Below, piece by piece: positions 9,049 to 18,345 of a DNA stretch of 64,000 bases (positions are counted from its first letter, which is position 1; each line of letters starts with the position of its first letter). The DNA comes from Pseudomonas nitroreducens TX1 (GTDB taxonomy: Bacteria; Pseudomonadota; Gammaproteobacteria; Pseudomonadales; Pseudomonadaceae): NCBI RefSeq assembly GCF_000313755.1, contig NZ_AMZB01000117.1:1-64000 (forward strand), in the 5' to 3' direction. The notes beneath the pieces are model-generated. The model made no database searches. It saw nothing but the letters and a program-made list of their open reading frames with translations, and was not told the DNA's origin. Position numbers and translations under genes: made by a program.

Positions 9049-9330
9049 ATGAAGACATGGATTCTGGCCGGCGCGCTGCTGGCGATGCCGGTGCCGGGCC
9101 AGGCGGCGGAGACCACCCACACCGAAGCTGGCACCACCGCTCGTGACCAGCAGGAGGTGCTGACCTGGCTGGATCTTCAGAGCAGCGGCAAGGCTGCCTC
9201 GCCCAACCGGCAGAGCGCCACGCCGGCCGAGCGTGACCGCGCCTACCAACGCTACCTGAAGAGCTATACCCACGAGATTCCCGAGTACCTGCTCGACGAC
9301 GACAACGGCTTCAGCACAGACAAGAACTGA
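9049..9330 (+). CDS. Small secreted protein of the tad operon (DUF3613-like)
   Basis: A 93-residue protein with a clear signal peptide (MKTWILAGALLAMPVPGQAA) and a polar mature part containing DQQEVLTWLDLQSSGKAAS and RAYQRYLKSYTHEIPEYL. P. aeruginosa has a gene of similar size and position between tadD and tadG; I recognise it as DUF3613-like, function unknown. The ATG at 9049 is preceded by AGGGAGGG; an ATG at 9031 is less well placed. It probably acts in the periplasm with the Tad machine, but this is inferred only from position. Confidence 0.8.
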   Translation: MKTWILAGALLAMPVPGQAAETTHTEAGTTARDQQEVLTWLDLQSSGKAASPNRQSATPAERDRAYQRYLKSYTHEIPEYLLDDDNGFSTDKN

Positions 9331-9348
9331 TCCTTTCTGGAGGCTGCC

Positions 9349-11067
9349 ATGGGACGTGAACGGCAGCGAGGCGCGATCGGCATCATGGCGGCAGGAACGC
9401 TGCTGCTGGCGCTGATCTGCCTGGCATTGGTGATCGACACCGGGCGGCTGTACTTCGAACAACGCAAGCTGCAGCGCGTGGCGGATATGGCGGCACTGGA
9501 AGCGGCCACCCAGGGCGGTATGTGCGGCGTTGCCAACGCCAATCTCACCGCCCTGGCCCTTGCCAGTGCTGCGCGCAACGGCTTTGTGCCGGCTGCCGGC
9601 GATTCGCTGACTGCGACACTGGGCAACGTGAATTTCGATGATCAATACGGCAGCGCGGAATCCCGCCGCATCTTCGCCACCGGCGGCGAAATGGCTGATG
9701 CGGTGGAGATCAAGGCCAGGCATGAGGTCCCGGCGAGCCTGATTCTCAACGTGGCGAGCCTGCTCAAGGATACCCCGGCGCGCACCGTACTCCAGGCTCG
9801 CGCCGTGGCGCGGCGGCCCGCCATGGCCGGCTTGTCGGCGGGGACCGGATTGCTGGCGCTCGACAGCAGCCAATCGCTGCTGCTCAACAACCTGCTGAAC
9901 GCCCTGCTGGGCAGCAACCTGTCGCTGAACGCGGTTGGCTACAAGGGATTGGCCAACGCCAACGTCAGCCTGCTGGGGCTGTCGGATAGCCTGCGCGCCG
10001 CCGGGGTCGATGTAGCAACTGGATCGGTGGATTCCTTGCTGGGCGCCCAGGCGACGCTGGCGCAGTTGCTCGGTGCGACCGTCGACGCCATCGACCCCAG
10101 CCAGGTTCTGGACCTGGATACCACGCTGCTCCGTAATCAGTTGATCAAGACAGGCGTGCAGTCGGCAACGCTGACGCTGGGCAGCATCCTTTCCGTCGTC
10201 GCGCCCGACTCGGTGCAGGACCAGGCGCTCCAGGGCAAGGTCAATGCGCTGGACCTGATCACCGCACTGGCGATGGTGGCCAACAAGAAGCATGCCGTCA
10301 GCCTGGCGACGAACGTCAATCTGGGGGGCTTGCTCGGCGCCACGGTGGACCTCTGGATCATCGAGCCGCCACAGATCGCCTTCGGCTACCCCGGCAAGAA
10401 CAGCGATGGGCAGTGGCGAACCGAAGTGCGGACCGCCGCCTTGCGGGCTAGCGTGAAAGCGAATGTCGGGCTGCCGGGCGTCCTGGATATAGACCTGGGG
10501 CTCGCGCTCAGCGTCGCCCAGGGCACGGCGGCGCTGGACACCATCCAGTGCGCCGGCGTAGGCAAGCCCGTCAACGTGAGGGTGGCCGCCCTGCCGGGAA
10601 TAGCGTCGCTGCAACTAGGAACTTACTCGAACCTGCAGACGGGGGCGCTCGCGCCGATCAAGGTCAAAGTGCTGAGCGGTTTGGTGTCGATCGACGTTTC
10701 GGCCAGCACCGTGGTTGGCGGGACCTCGGCGACCAACCTGGACTACGTCGTTGAGGATGTCGCCGACCTGCCCAGCGAAAACCAGACGGCTGCCAGTTCC
10801 CTGGGCAGCTCCCTCGACAACGCATTGGCCACCCTGGCTTCATCGCTGAAGGTGGAGGCCAAGGTGCTGGGACTCGATCCGCTCGGGGTGATCGGCGCGA
10901 CCCTGGGAGGGCTGGTCAGCAGCGTGCTGAGCCTGCTCAATCCCGCAATATCCGCCCTTGGGCATGTGGTGCTCGATCCGTTGTTGCGGCTGCTGGGCGT
11001 GAGCATCGGCACCATCGACGTGCGCCTGATCGACCTCCAGACCGGCGGCGCGGAGCTGCTGATCTGA
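9349..11067 (+). CDS. tadG: Flp pilus assembly protein TadG (membrane-anchored surface protein)
   Basis: A 572-residue protein with an N-terminal TadE/TadG-like helix (IGIMAAGTLLLALICLALVIDTGRLY) followed by the typical FEQRKLQRVADMAALEAAT segment. The rest is a long extracytoplasmic region rich in Leu, Ala, Gly and Ser with NLLNALLGSNLSL and SSVLSLLNPAISALGHVVL. It is the last gene of the rcpC operon and converges on pprB with only 24 bp between the stops; no intrinsic terminator is visible there. Confidence 0.9.
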   Translation: MGRERQRGAIGIMAAGTLLLALICLALVIDTGRLYFEQRKLQRVADMAALEAATQGGMCGVANANLTALALASAARNGFVPAAGDSLTATLGNVNFDDQYGSAESRRIFATGGEMADAVEIKARHEVPASLILNVASLLKDTPARTVLQARAVARRPAMAGLSAGTGLLALDSSQSLLLNNLLNALLGSNLSLNAVGYKGLANANVSLLGLSDSLRAAGVDVATGSVDSLLGAQATLAQLLGATVDAIDPSQVLDLDTTLLRNQLIKTGVQSATLTLGSILSVVAPDSVQDQALQGKVNALDLITALAMVANKKHAVSLATNVNLGGLLGATVDLWIIEPPQIAFGYPGKNSDGQWRTEVRTAALRASVKANVGLPGVLDIDLGLALSVAQGTAALDTIQCAGVGKPVNVRVAALPGIASLQLGTYSNLQTGALAPIKVKVLSGLVSIDVSASTVVGGTSATNLDYVVEDVADLPSENQTAASSLGSSLDNALATLASSLKVEAKVLGLDPLGVIGATLGGLVSSVLSLLNPAISALGHVVLDPLLRLLGVSIGTIDVRLIDLQTGGAELLI

Positions 11068-11091
11068 AGGTATCCGATGCGCTGCCGGGGC

Positions 11092-11925
11092 TCAGTGCAC
11101 CGCGCTGCTCTGGGTTGCGCTGGGCGAGATGGCGAGGGCAAGCTGGGTGCGGTTGTGCATGTGCATCAGTCGCAGGACCTGGGAAACATAGAGCTTCACG
11201 GTGTTCTCGGTGATGCCCAGGTCGTAGGCGATCTGGTAGTTGGTCAGCCCCTTGCTCACCAGGCGCGCCACCGCCTGCTGGCGCGGCGAGAGCTTGTTGA
11301 ACAGCGGATTGTTCACCACCGGCGTCATCTGCTCGGCGTTGCTCGGCGCGGTGCTGGCCGAGGGTTCCGGCTGCTCCTGCTTGAGCGCGCTGCTGCTGGC
11401 CGGTTGGCCGCCGCCGTGGACCTCGTACTTGATCTTGTGGATATCCCGCGAGATCGAGTTGAGCGATTCGGCAAGGTATTCCAGGCGCTGGTTCACGTGG
11501 CTCAGGCTGAGCTGGCTGCGGATGCGTTCGTGCAGGCGGCTTTCCAGGCGCTCCAGCCCCTTGAGCAGGTCCATCGGCGCCACCGGCTTCTGGTAGTAAT
11601 CGGCGACACCCACGCGCATGGCCTCGATCACTTCCTGGCTGCCTTGCTGGCCGGTCAGGATGATGGTTTCGAAGAAACGGGCCGACCCCGCCACTTCCTT
11701 GAGCGCCTCCACCACACGAATGCCGTTGTCGCGTCCCAGGCCCAGGTCGCAGATCACCAGGCCGATCGACGCTTCGTCGCGGAATTTCTGCAGGGCGCTG
11801 TCCTTGCTGTCGCTGATCACGCAACGGTAGCCGCTGCTCTCCAGCAGTTCCGACAACTCCGAAGTCACCTGGGGTTCGTCATCGATGACCAGGACGCTGA
11901 AACGGCGATTGGCCGTTTTATCCAT
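11092..11925 (-). CDS. pprB: Response regulator PprB (REC-LuxR)
   Basis: A 277-residue response regulator. The N-terminal receiver domain has the acidic pair D15-D16, phospho-acceptor D60 (LVICDLGLGRD) and K in YYQKPVAP. A linker of about 90 residues, partly Ser/Pro/Gln-rich, leads to a C-terminal LuxR helix-turn-helix (LSPRQQAVARLVSKGLTNYQIA, LGITENTVKLYVSQVL). In P. aeruginosa PprB, phosphorylated by PprA, activates flp-tad, cupE and bapA and drives biofilm attachment. The kinase gene is nearby at 13305. Confidence 0.94.
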   Translation of the reverse strand: MDKTANRRFSVLVIDDEPQVTSELSELLESSGYRCVISDSKDSALQKFRDEASIGLVICDLGLGRDNGIRVVEALKEVAGSARFFETIILTGQQGSQEVIEAMRVGVADYYQKPVAPMDLLKGLERLESRLHERIRSQLSLSHVNQRLEYLAESLNSISRDIHKIKYEVHGGGQPASSSALKQEQPEPSASTAPSNAEQMTPVVNNPLFNKLSPRQQAVARLVSKGLTNYQIAYDLGITENTVKLYVSQVLRLMHMHNRTQLALAISPSATQSSAVH

Positions 11926-12076
11926 GACTGCACGCTCCTTGAAAAGGCACTATCCATTGTTTTTATCGTCCGGCCGTTCAATTACCGTAGCCGGATCGTT
12001 CCATCAGGCGATGGATGGTATTAACCCTTAGCATATAGTCGTTAAGTTTGGATTCTGCCAATTGTCGGAATCTTTT

Positions 12077-12556
12077 TTATTGAATGAGCGAGAGGGTCGT
12101 CAGAAGACCGGCAAATAGCGCGAAGATGAAAGGGAAGGACTTGAATTTTGACGGTTGCAGTCGTGCTAATTGCGATTTGCAATTAGCCGGTACTTTATCC
12201 GAATCAATCCAAAGTTTGCTGGCACACATCAGCGCCACACAGAACAGGCAGGCCAGCGCCAAGGTGTACAACACCGTCAGCGGATCGCTGGCCAAGCCAA
12301 GGGCGACCAGCAGTTTCACGTCGGCCGCGCCGAGCTTCCCCAGCCAGTAACCCGGCACGCTGAGTAGCGCCGCCAGTAGCGCGGCGACCCCTGCGGCCAG
12401 CGGCGTAGCGCCCGTCAGCGTATGGCCGGTGAACAGCAGCAGGAGCAGGGCGATCAGCCCACCCCCCAGGGTGAGCCAGTTGCTGACCCGCAGCCGCGTG
12501 AGGTCCTGGAAGGCGCAGACAGCGAACCAGCCAAGCAGGCAGAGTTTGAAAAGCAT
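12077..12556 (-). CDS. fppA: Flp prepilin peptidase FppA (A24 aspartic protease)
   Basis: A 159-residue integral membrane peptidase that should cleave the leader of Flp and of the TadE/F pseudopilins. It has the first catalytic aspartate, D18, in AFQDLTRLRVSNWL and the second, D79, in LGAADVKLLVALG. The usual GxGD motif is here GAAD. Five or six hydrophobic helices are evident. At 159 residues it is the short, methyltransferase-free type normal for Tad systems. It stands alone between pprB and the divergent tadF-pprA pair. Confidence 0.92.
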   Translation of the reverse strand: MLFKLCLLGWFAVCAFQDLTRLRVSNWLTLGGGLIALLLLLFTGHTLTGATPLAAGVAALLAALLSVPGYWLGKLGAADVKLLVALGLASDPLTVLYTLALACLFCVALMCASKLWIDSDKVPANCKSQLARLQPSKFKSFPFIFALFAGLLTTLSLIQ

Positions 12557-12825
12557 CGAATGTCCTTATCCCGAAACCGCGTCTTCAAAGCAGGCAAGTG
12601 GAGTTTTAAGGTATCTGGGAGTGGAACGCTATATTGCATTTGAAGCCAAGTTAAATCGACTCTGGCTCGTAACGCTATTCCCATGTCATACGGGCGAATC
12701 CCGCAAGAGCGCCTAGTATTGCTCGGTAGTAGTCGTTATCCGGCGGCCAGTATCTTCAGTAAAGTTTTGCCGTGCCGATAAGCTGAACGATCATTCAAGT
12801 TTGAAGTTGCCTGGGAGTATTGCGC

Positions 12826-13296
12826 ATGAACGGAGTCGGCGGGCGCGGCAAGCAGAGAGGCGCGGTAGCTATCGAGTTCGCCGGCGTCTTCATCCTGTTT
12901 TTCGCTGTTCTCTACGGCCTGCTTGGATATTGCGTGCCGTTGCTGATGCTTCAATCGTTCAACGATGCGGCAGCGGCAGGTGCCAGAGTGGCGGTTTCGG
13001 TGAACCCCCAGGCGCCGGGAGGTTATAACGCCGCGCTCAAGGCCGCGGTGGACAGCGCCGTGACCCAGCGCTTGAGCTGGATGCCAGTGAGCTGGCGCAA
13101 CGGCTGCTACGGCGGGCAGTTCATGGACACGCCCACCACCGAGTCGGTCTCAGGCCGTGACTACACGCGCGTGCGCGTGTGCGTCAGCTACCCCTATTCC
13201 ACCTCGCCGATAGTCCCGCTGCTGACGTTGCCCGGGATCGGCACGGTGCCGCGCCTGCCCGACGTGCTCAGCGGCACCGCCAGCGTCCTGCTCTGA
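12826..13296 (+). CDS. tadF: TadE/TadF-like pseudopilin
   Basis: A 156-residue TadE-like protein with a short basic N-terminus, RGAVAIEFAGVFILFFAVLYGLL as the pseudopilin helix (Glu after the predicted processing glycine) and a periplasmic domain with two cysteines (RNGCYGG, RVRVCVSY). Such proteins are minor subunits processed by the prepilin peptidase. Start at ATG 12826, nine bases after GGGAG. Only 8 bp separate it from pprA, so the two are co-transcribed, as in P. aeruginosa. Confidence 0.88.
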   Translation: MNGVGGRGKQRGAVAIEFAGVFILFFAVLYGLLGYCVPLLMLQSFNDAAAAGARVAVSVNPQAPGGYNAALKAAVDSAVTQRLSWMPVSWRNGCYGGQFMDTPTTESVSGRDYTRVRVCVSYPYSTSPIVPLLTLPGIGTVPRLPDVLSGTASVLL

Positions 13297-13304
13297 GGCA
13301 TTGG

Positions 13305-16085
13305 ATGTTCGATTTCTGGCGTTCCAGGCCTCGCGCCCTGCATGAGTTGAGCGACAACCCGACGCCAAATCGACCGCTGGCGGCACGCCGGCGCCCGGCG
13401 CTACCCGCGGACGAACTGGCGGAACCCGTGGTGACCGGCCATTGGGACCTTTGGCTGGAGCTGGATAGCCGCGACCGCATCATCGCCCGAGGTGGCAGCC
13501 AGGCGCACCGGTTGCTGCCACCCATGCCCGGCAATGGCGAGCTGCCAGGGTTGGCGGACTACCTGGATCGCCGCGTGCCCGGTGGTATGCATGTGTCCAG
13601 CCTGCGCGGCGGCGAGCGGCTCGACCTGGTGCTGCGCAGCACCGGCGACCTGCCCCTGGTATGCCGCTTCCAGGCCGTGCTGCAGGCCAATGAGCACTGC
13701 CTGCTGCTTGGGACCGACATCTCCGACCTGAACTGGCAGTCCGACAGCCAGCAGCACAAGTTGCAATGCCTGAACCTCAGCAAGCTGCTGCTGGCCCGCC
13801 TGCGCCATAGCTCCCAGCGCCGCCTGGGCGAGGCAGTCGGTGAAGTGCTGGAGGCATTCTGCAGCAACTTCCACATGCGCAGCATGGCCCTGCTGCTGGA
13901 AGGACAGGACCAGCGCCTGCGGATATTCGCCTGCTATGTGCAACCCGGCTTCGACAGCCTGCTGCGGGAAAACCTGGTGGTACCTGCTGACGAGCTACGT
14001 TCGGCCAGTGGCGTGCGGCTGCTGGGGGCGGATAACAGCCCCTCGGAGCTGCTCCACTCGCTGTGCTGCGAGCACCTCTACCTGATCCCGGCGCCCGTAA
14101 GAGGCGGTCGGCTGGCCGGGCTGGTGGCCGAACCGATGGAGTCGGGCGGCGGCTGGCCGGGGTTGGCGCCGAGCGACTGGCAATACCTGGCGGAAATTCT
14201 CACCAACCTCGTGCACGAGCGCACCGAGCTGCACAGCCTGCGCGACAGCAGCCGGCGCCTGAGCCTGCTGCAGGACATGGTCGGCGGCGGCTGGTGGCGG
14301 CTACGGGTGGACGAGGGCGTGTTCGAACTGTCGCCGGCGGTTGCCGCGAGTCTCGGCCTGCCGACAGGGCAACTGCAACTGGCGCTGGCGGACCTGCTGA
14401 ACCAACTGCATCCGGCCGATGCCGACGAACTCAGCCTGCGCCTGCGCAACCTGCAACCGGGCGGGCAACTGGTCCAGGACCTTCGCCTGCGCGGCGCAGC
14501 CGCCACCCAGACGCGCCGCTGGCTGCGCCTGCAGGGCCGGCGCCAGGCGCGGGCCGGCGATCAGTTGATGGACGGCGTGTTGCTGGACATCAGCGAGGGC
14601 AAGCTGCAGGAGGAGCAGGCCCTGGCCGCCCACGCCCGGCTGCGCAACCTGATCGACAGCGCGCCGGTGGTCATCTACGTACAGCGGGTGGAAGAGGGGC
14701 ACCTGATTCCCGAGTTCTACAGCGAGAGCGCCGGCAACCTGCTCGGTCTCGACCTGCAGGGTCAGAGCTGGCAGGCGCTGGCCGAGCGGGTGCACCCCGA
14801 GGATCTGGAGACCTTCCTTGATCGTGGCCGCGAACTGCTGCGCGAAGGCCGCGTGCGCACCGAATACCGCCTGCGCGACAGTGCCGGCGAATGGCACTGG
14901 CTGTACGACGAAGCCAAGCTGCTGCGTGACATCCAGGGCATACCGCAGGAGGCCGTCGGCCTCTGGCTCGACGTCACCGAGCAGCACCTCGCCGCACTGC
15001 AGATCGCCGAGAGCGAGGAACGCTACCGCGTGCTGGTGGAAGACTCGCCAGCGCTGATCTGCCGCTATGACCCGGACCTGCAGCTGACCTTCATCAACCA
15101 CACCTTCGCCCAGGTGTTGGGCGAGCCGGTAGAAACGCTGCTCGGCCGGCGGCTCGACGAGTGGCTGTCGGAGCAGGACTGCAGCGCCTTGCGTGCGCGC
15201 CTGGTGGGCGGCGGCCAGAGCGCGGCGGATGACTCCTGGGAACTGCGTTTCTGCCTGCCTGGCCAGCGCAACCTCTGGCTGATCTGGTCCGACCGGCCGT
15301 TGCTGGATGCCGAGGGACGCCTGCAGGAAATCCAGGCCGTGGGCCGCGACAACACCGCCGTGCGCCACGCCCAGCAGCAACTGGCCCAGGGCGCGAAAAT
15401 GGCCAGCCTGGGCGAGATGGTCAGTGGCATGGCTCACGAGATGAAGCAGCCCCTGCACGTCATGCGCATGTCCCTCTACAACGCCCGGCAGAAGTTGGGG
15501 GAGCCTGAATACCTGAAGGAAAAACTGGAGCGCGCCGATGCGCAGATCGACCGACTGTCGCGGGTCATCAGCCACATGGGTGTGTTCAGCCGCAAGTCGG
15601 AACTGGAGGCGGCGCCCTTCGATCCTTACGACGCCTGTGAAGGCGCCATTGCCCTGCTGGGCGAAAGCCTGACCCAGCAGGGCATCACCCTGGAATGCCG
15701 ACCACCCGCCCAGCGGGTAGTGGTGCGCGGGTATGCCGATCAACTGGAACAGGTGCTGATCAACCTCCTGGCCAACGCCCGCGACGCGCTGCTCGGACGC
15801 GGCGGGGAGGGCGCGCGCTGGGTGGGGGTATCCCAGGAGCCCTGCTCGGACCCTGGCTGGGTGGAGCTGCATGTGCGCGACAACGCAGGCGGTATCGACC
15901 CGGCGGTGATCGAGCGCATCTTCGAGGCTTTCTTCACCACCAAACCCATCGGCAAGGGCACGGGCCTGGGGCTCTCGGTGAGCCACGACCTGATCCGCAA
16001 CATGGGCGGCAGCCTGTCTGTGGATAATTTCAAGGGCGGCGCGCGTTTCGTCATCCGCCTGCCAGGGCAGCCCGTCAATCTGTGA
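13305..16085 (+). CDS. pprA: Sensor histidine kinase PprA (GAF/PAS, cytoplasmic)
   Basis: A 926-residue kinase without membrane helices, so it should sense an internal signal. The order is an N-terminal PAS-like part, a GAF-like region (about residues 165-310), three PAS modules (about 315-440, 445-570, 575-695), a dimerisation/phosphoacceptor domain with His711 in GMAHEMKQPLHVM, and the HATPase domain (LINLLANARDAL, DNAGGI, GKGTGLGLS). It is the partner of PprB. Start ATG 13305 is 8 bp after the tadF stop; longer readings upstream run inside tadF. A strong bidirectional terminator follows. Confidence 0.93.
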   Translation: MFDFWRSRPRALHELSDNPTPNRPLAARRRPALPADELAEPVVTGHWDLWLELDSRDRIIARGGSQAHRLLPPMPGNGELPGLADYLDRRVPGGMHVSSLRGGERLDLVLRSTGDLPLVCRFQAVLQANEHCLLLGTDISDLNWQSDSQQHKLQCLNLSKLLLARLRHSSQRRLGEAVGEVLEAFCSNFHMRSMALLLEGQDQRLRIFACYVQPGFDSLLRENLVVPADELRSASGVRLLGADNSPSELLHSLCCEHLYLIPAPVRGGRLAGLVAEPMESGGGWPGLAPSDWQYLAEILTNLVHERTELHSLRDSSRRLSLLQDMVGGGWWRLRVDEGVFELSPAVAASLGLPTGQLQLALADLLNQLHPADADELSLRLRNLQPGGQLVQDLRLRGAAATQTRRWLRLQGRRQARAGDQLMDGVLLDISEGKLQEEQALAAHARLRNLIDSAPVVIYVQRVEEGHLIPEFYSESAGNLLGLDLQGQSWQALAERVHPEDLETFLDRGRELLREGRVRTEYRLRDSAGEWHWLYDEAKLLRDIQGIPQEAVGLWLDVTEQHLAALQIAESEERYRVLVEDSPALICRYDPDLQLTFINHTFAQVLGEPVETLLGRRLDEWLSEQDCSALRARLVGGGQSAADDSWELRFCLPGQRNLWLIWSDRPLLDAEGRLQEIQAVGRDNTAVRHAQQQLAQGAKMASLGEMVSGMAHEMKQPLHVMRMSLYNARQKLGEPEYLKEKLERADAQIDRLSRVISHMGVFSRKSELEAAPFDPYDACEGAIALLGESLTQQGITLECRPPAQRVVVRGYADQLEQVLINLLANARDALLGRGGEGARWVGVSQEPCSDPGWVELHVRDNAGGIDPAVIERIFEAFFTTKPIGKGTGLGLSVSHDLIRNMGGSLSVDNFKGGARFVIRLPGQPVNL

Positions 16086-16098
16086 CGGGCCTGAAATG

Positions 16099-16126
16099 AA
16101 AAACGCCTGCGCAGGCAGGCGTTTTT
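16099..16126. terminator. Bidirectional intrinsic terminator between pprA and pit
   Basis: Stem CGCCTGC / GCAGGCG around a GCAG loop, flanked by five A on the left and five T on the right. Works for both convergent genes. Confidence 0.9.
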
Positions 16127-16145
16127 CGCGACGCGCGACCGGGCG

Positions 16146-17618
16146 TCAGCCGATGAAGCGCGAGGACAGCCAGAACAGACCGGCGGCCAGCGCGATCGAC
16201 ACGGGCAAGGTCAGCACCCAGGCCATGAGGATGTTGCGGATCGTGCTGCCCTGCAGGCCGCTGCGGTTCGCCACCATGGTGCCGGCCACGCCCGAGGACA
16301 GCACGTGGGTCGTGGAGACCGGCAGGCTGTAGATGTTGGCCATGCCGATGGCGGCGGTCGCGGTGAGCTGGGCGGCGATGCCCTGGGCATAGGTCATGCC
16401 CTGCTTGCCGATCTTCTCGCCGACGGTGAGCACCACGCGCTTCCAGCCGACCATGGTGCCAATGCCCAGGGCCAGGGCCACCGCTATGATCACCCAGAAA
16501 GGCGCGTACTCGGTGGTGCTGGTCAGGTCCTTGCGCAGCTTCTCCAGGTCCGCCTTCTCGCGGGACGGCAGCTCGGACAGCTTGCCGACCTTCTTCGCGG
16601 TGTCGTCCAGGCACAGCAGGTAGCGGCGTACCTGCACGCGTTCGTCGTCGTTCAGGTCGGTGTAGCTGGCCACGCCGTGCAGGTCGCCCAGCAAGCCCTT
16701 GAGGGTCGCCTCGGTCTGCTTCGGCTCGCAGCGGTACAGGTCCGGCAGGTCCGCTTCGCCAGCCTTGCCCAGGGCGAGCATCTCGCCGAGGGTATCGGAG
16801 TGGCGGTTGTAGAACTGCTGCAGGTGGATGGCCGCGTCGCGGGTGCGCTCGATCTGATAGGTAGTGCTGTTCAGGTCGAGAACGAACTTGGCCGGGACGA
16901 TGCCGATCAGCACCAGCATGATCAGGCCGATGCCTTTCTGGCCGTCGTTGGAGCCGTGCACGAAACTCACGGTCATGGCCGAGATCACCAGCACCAGGCG
17001 GTTCCAGAACGGCGGATGCTTCTTCTCATCGACGTCGCGGCGGGTCTCCGGGGTCTTGTGCATCTTCGACAGCGGATACAGCCACTTCAGGCCGATCAGC
17101 AAGGCCCCGGCGACGAGGAAGCCGGCCAGCGGCGAGAAGATCAGCGACAGGCCGATGTCGATGGCCTTGCCCCAGTTGATCCCGTCGGCCACCGGTACGC
17201 CGGTGATCAGCGCATTGGCCAGGCCCACGCCGAGGATCGAGCCTATCAGCGTGTGCGAGCTGGACGCCGGGATGCCGAAGTACCAGGTGCCAAGGTTCCA
17301 GGTGATGGCCGCGGCGAGCAGCGAGAACACCATGGCCAGGCCGTGGCCGGTGTTCACGTTGATCAGCAGCTCCACCGGCAGCAGGTGGACGATGGCGTAG
17401 GCGACGCCGACGCCACCGAGCAACACGCCGAGGAAGTTGAAGATGCCGGAGAGGATCACCGCGCGGTACGGGGACATGGCCTTGGTGTAGATGACCGTGG
17501 CCACCGCATTGGCGGTGTCGTGGAAGCCGTTGATGAACTCGAAGGCCAGGACGAACGCGAGTGCCAGCACCAGGCTGACACCCACCCAGACATCGAGTCC
17601 GCTGAAGAGATCGAACAT
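16146..17618 (-). CDS. Inorganic phosphate transporter, Pit family
   Basis: A 490-residue inner-membrane phosphate permease of the Pit/Pho-4 family. Both signature repeats are present: FINGFHDTANAVATVIYTKA near residue 28 and VHGSNDGQKGIGLIMLVLIG near the middle, each in a hydrophobic block, separated by a large cytoplasmic loop with EYAPFWVII. About 10-12 helices are expected. Start at 17618 (MFDLFSGLDVW); 19 more in-frame residues upstream look non-coding. A pit gene also follows pprA in P. aeruginosa. Confidence 0.93.
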   Translation of the reverse strand: MFDLFSGLDVWVGVSLVLALAFVLAFEFINGFHDTANAVATVIYTKAMSPYRAVILSGIFNFLGVLLGGVGVAYAIVHLLPVELLINVNTGHGLAMVFSLLAAAITWNLGTWYFGIPASSSHTLIGSILGVGLANALITGVPVADGINWGKAIDIGLSLIFSPLAGFLVAGALLIGLKWLYPLSKMHKTPETRRDVDEKKHPPFWNRLVLVISAMTVSFVHGSNDGQKGIGLIMLVLIGIVPAKFVLDLNSTTYQIERTRDAAIHLQQFYNRHSDTLGEMLALGKAGEADLPDLYRCEPKQTEATLKGLLGDLHGVASYTDLNDDERVQVRRYLLCLDDTAKKVGKLSELPSREKADLEKLRKDLTSTTEYAPFWVIIAVALALGIGTMVGWKRVVLTVGEKIGKQGMTYAQGIAAQLTATAAIGMANIYSLPVSTTHVLSSGVAGTMVANRSGLQGSTIRNILMAWVLTLPVSIALAAGLFWLSSRFIG

Positions 17619-17903
17619 GAAAATTCTATGACCGGTCGGAGACGGGGCGGCGATTATGCCAGAAGCTTGGAGCACCGTATTTAGCCTGAAACGGTTTCTC
17701 CAATTTGCGCGACGCCTCGTCGCACGGCGCTTTCAGGCAGGGTGGAAAAAGTTTGCAATGCTTCCACACGGGCTGCCGGCCCATCGGATGAATGTTTGCA
17801 GGCCAACGGGCGGGCTCCCCCACGGAGCGCCGCGCGCCCATCGCCTCGAGACTTCCCACAGCAGATCCGGGGGAGTCCTTCAGCCTGGGGCCGTCCCTGC
17901 GAT

Positions 17904-18119
17904 TTAAACGGAAGCGGCTTCCTGATCCTTTTTCAGTCGTTCTTCTTCGATTCTTTCCAGTTCCCGGTCGAAAGCCTTGTCCTGCACGCTGGGACGCTTG
18001 CGCCAGGGTTTCTTGCCGGGTTCGGGCTGGGCGGCATAAAGGGTCACTTCGCCGCCCTGTTCATCCTTGAAGCGTTGCTCCTGGCGCTCCAGTTCCGCGC
18101 GCAGTTCGTCTTTGGTCAC
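17904..18119 (-). CDS. Small charged hypothetical protein
   Basis: Reading from GTG at 18119 gives a 71-residue, strongly charged, probably helical protein (DELRAELERQEQRFKDEQGG; AFDRELERIEEERLKKDQ) with no membrane segment or known motif. AGGA lies about 7 bases before the GTG, so this start is preferred over a 25-residue-longer reading. Codon use and third-position GC look like a real Pseudomonas gene. Function unknown; stands alone between pit and the sigma-54 activator gene. Confidence 0.65.
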   Translation of the reverse strand: MTKDELRAELERQEQRFKDEQGGEVTLYAAQPEPGKKPWRKRPSVQDKAFDRELERIEEERLKKDQEAASV

Positions 18120-18345
18120 GATCAATCCTGACAAATGAAGCTGATGACTAGTAAGCAGATGATGACGCGCCGCTTCGCGGGCGACCGACATCACGCCTGG
18201 ATGTCGCCTGGAAGTGTAGACGCTCAGCTTGCACTGGCGCGGCGGCGGTAAAAACGGCGCGGATTATAACCTTTCGGGGGGGTAGACCGCGCGAGGACCG
18301 CCGACGGACGGCTTCAGCCTACTGCTGGTGCGGGCTGGAACGACC

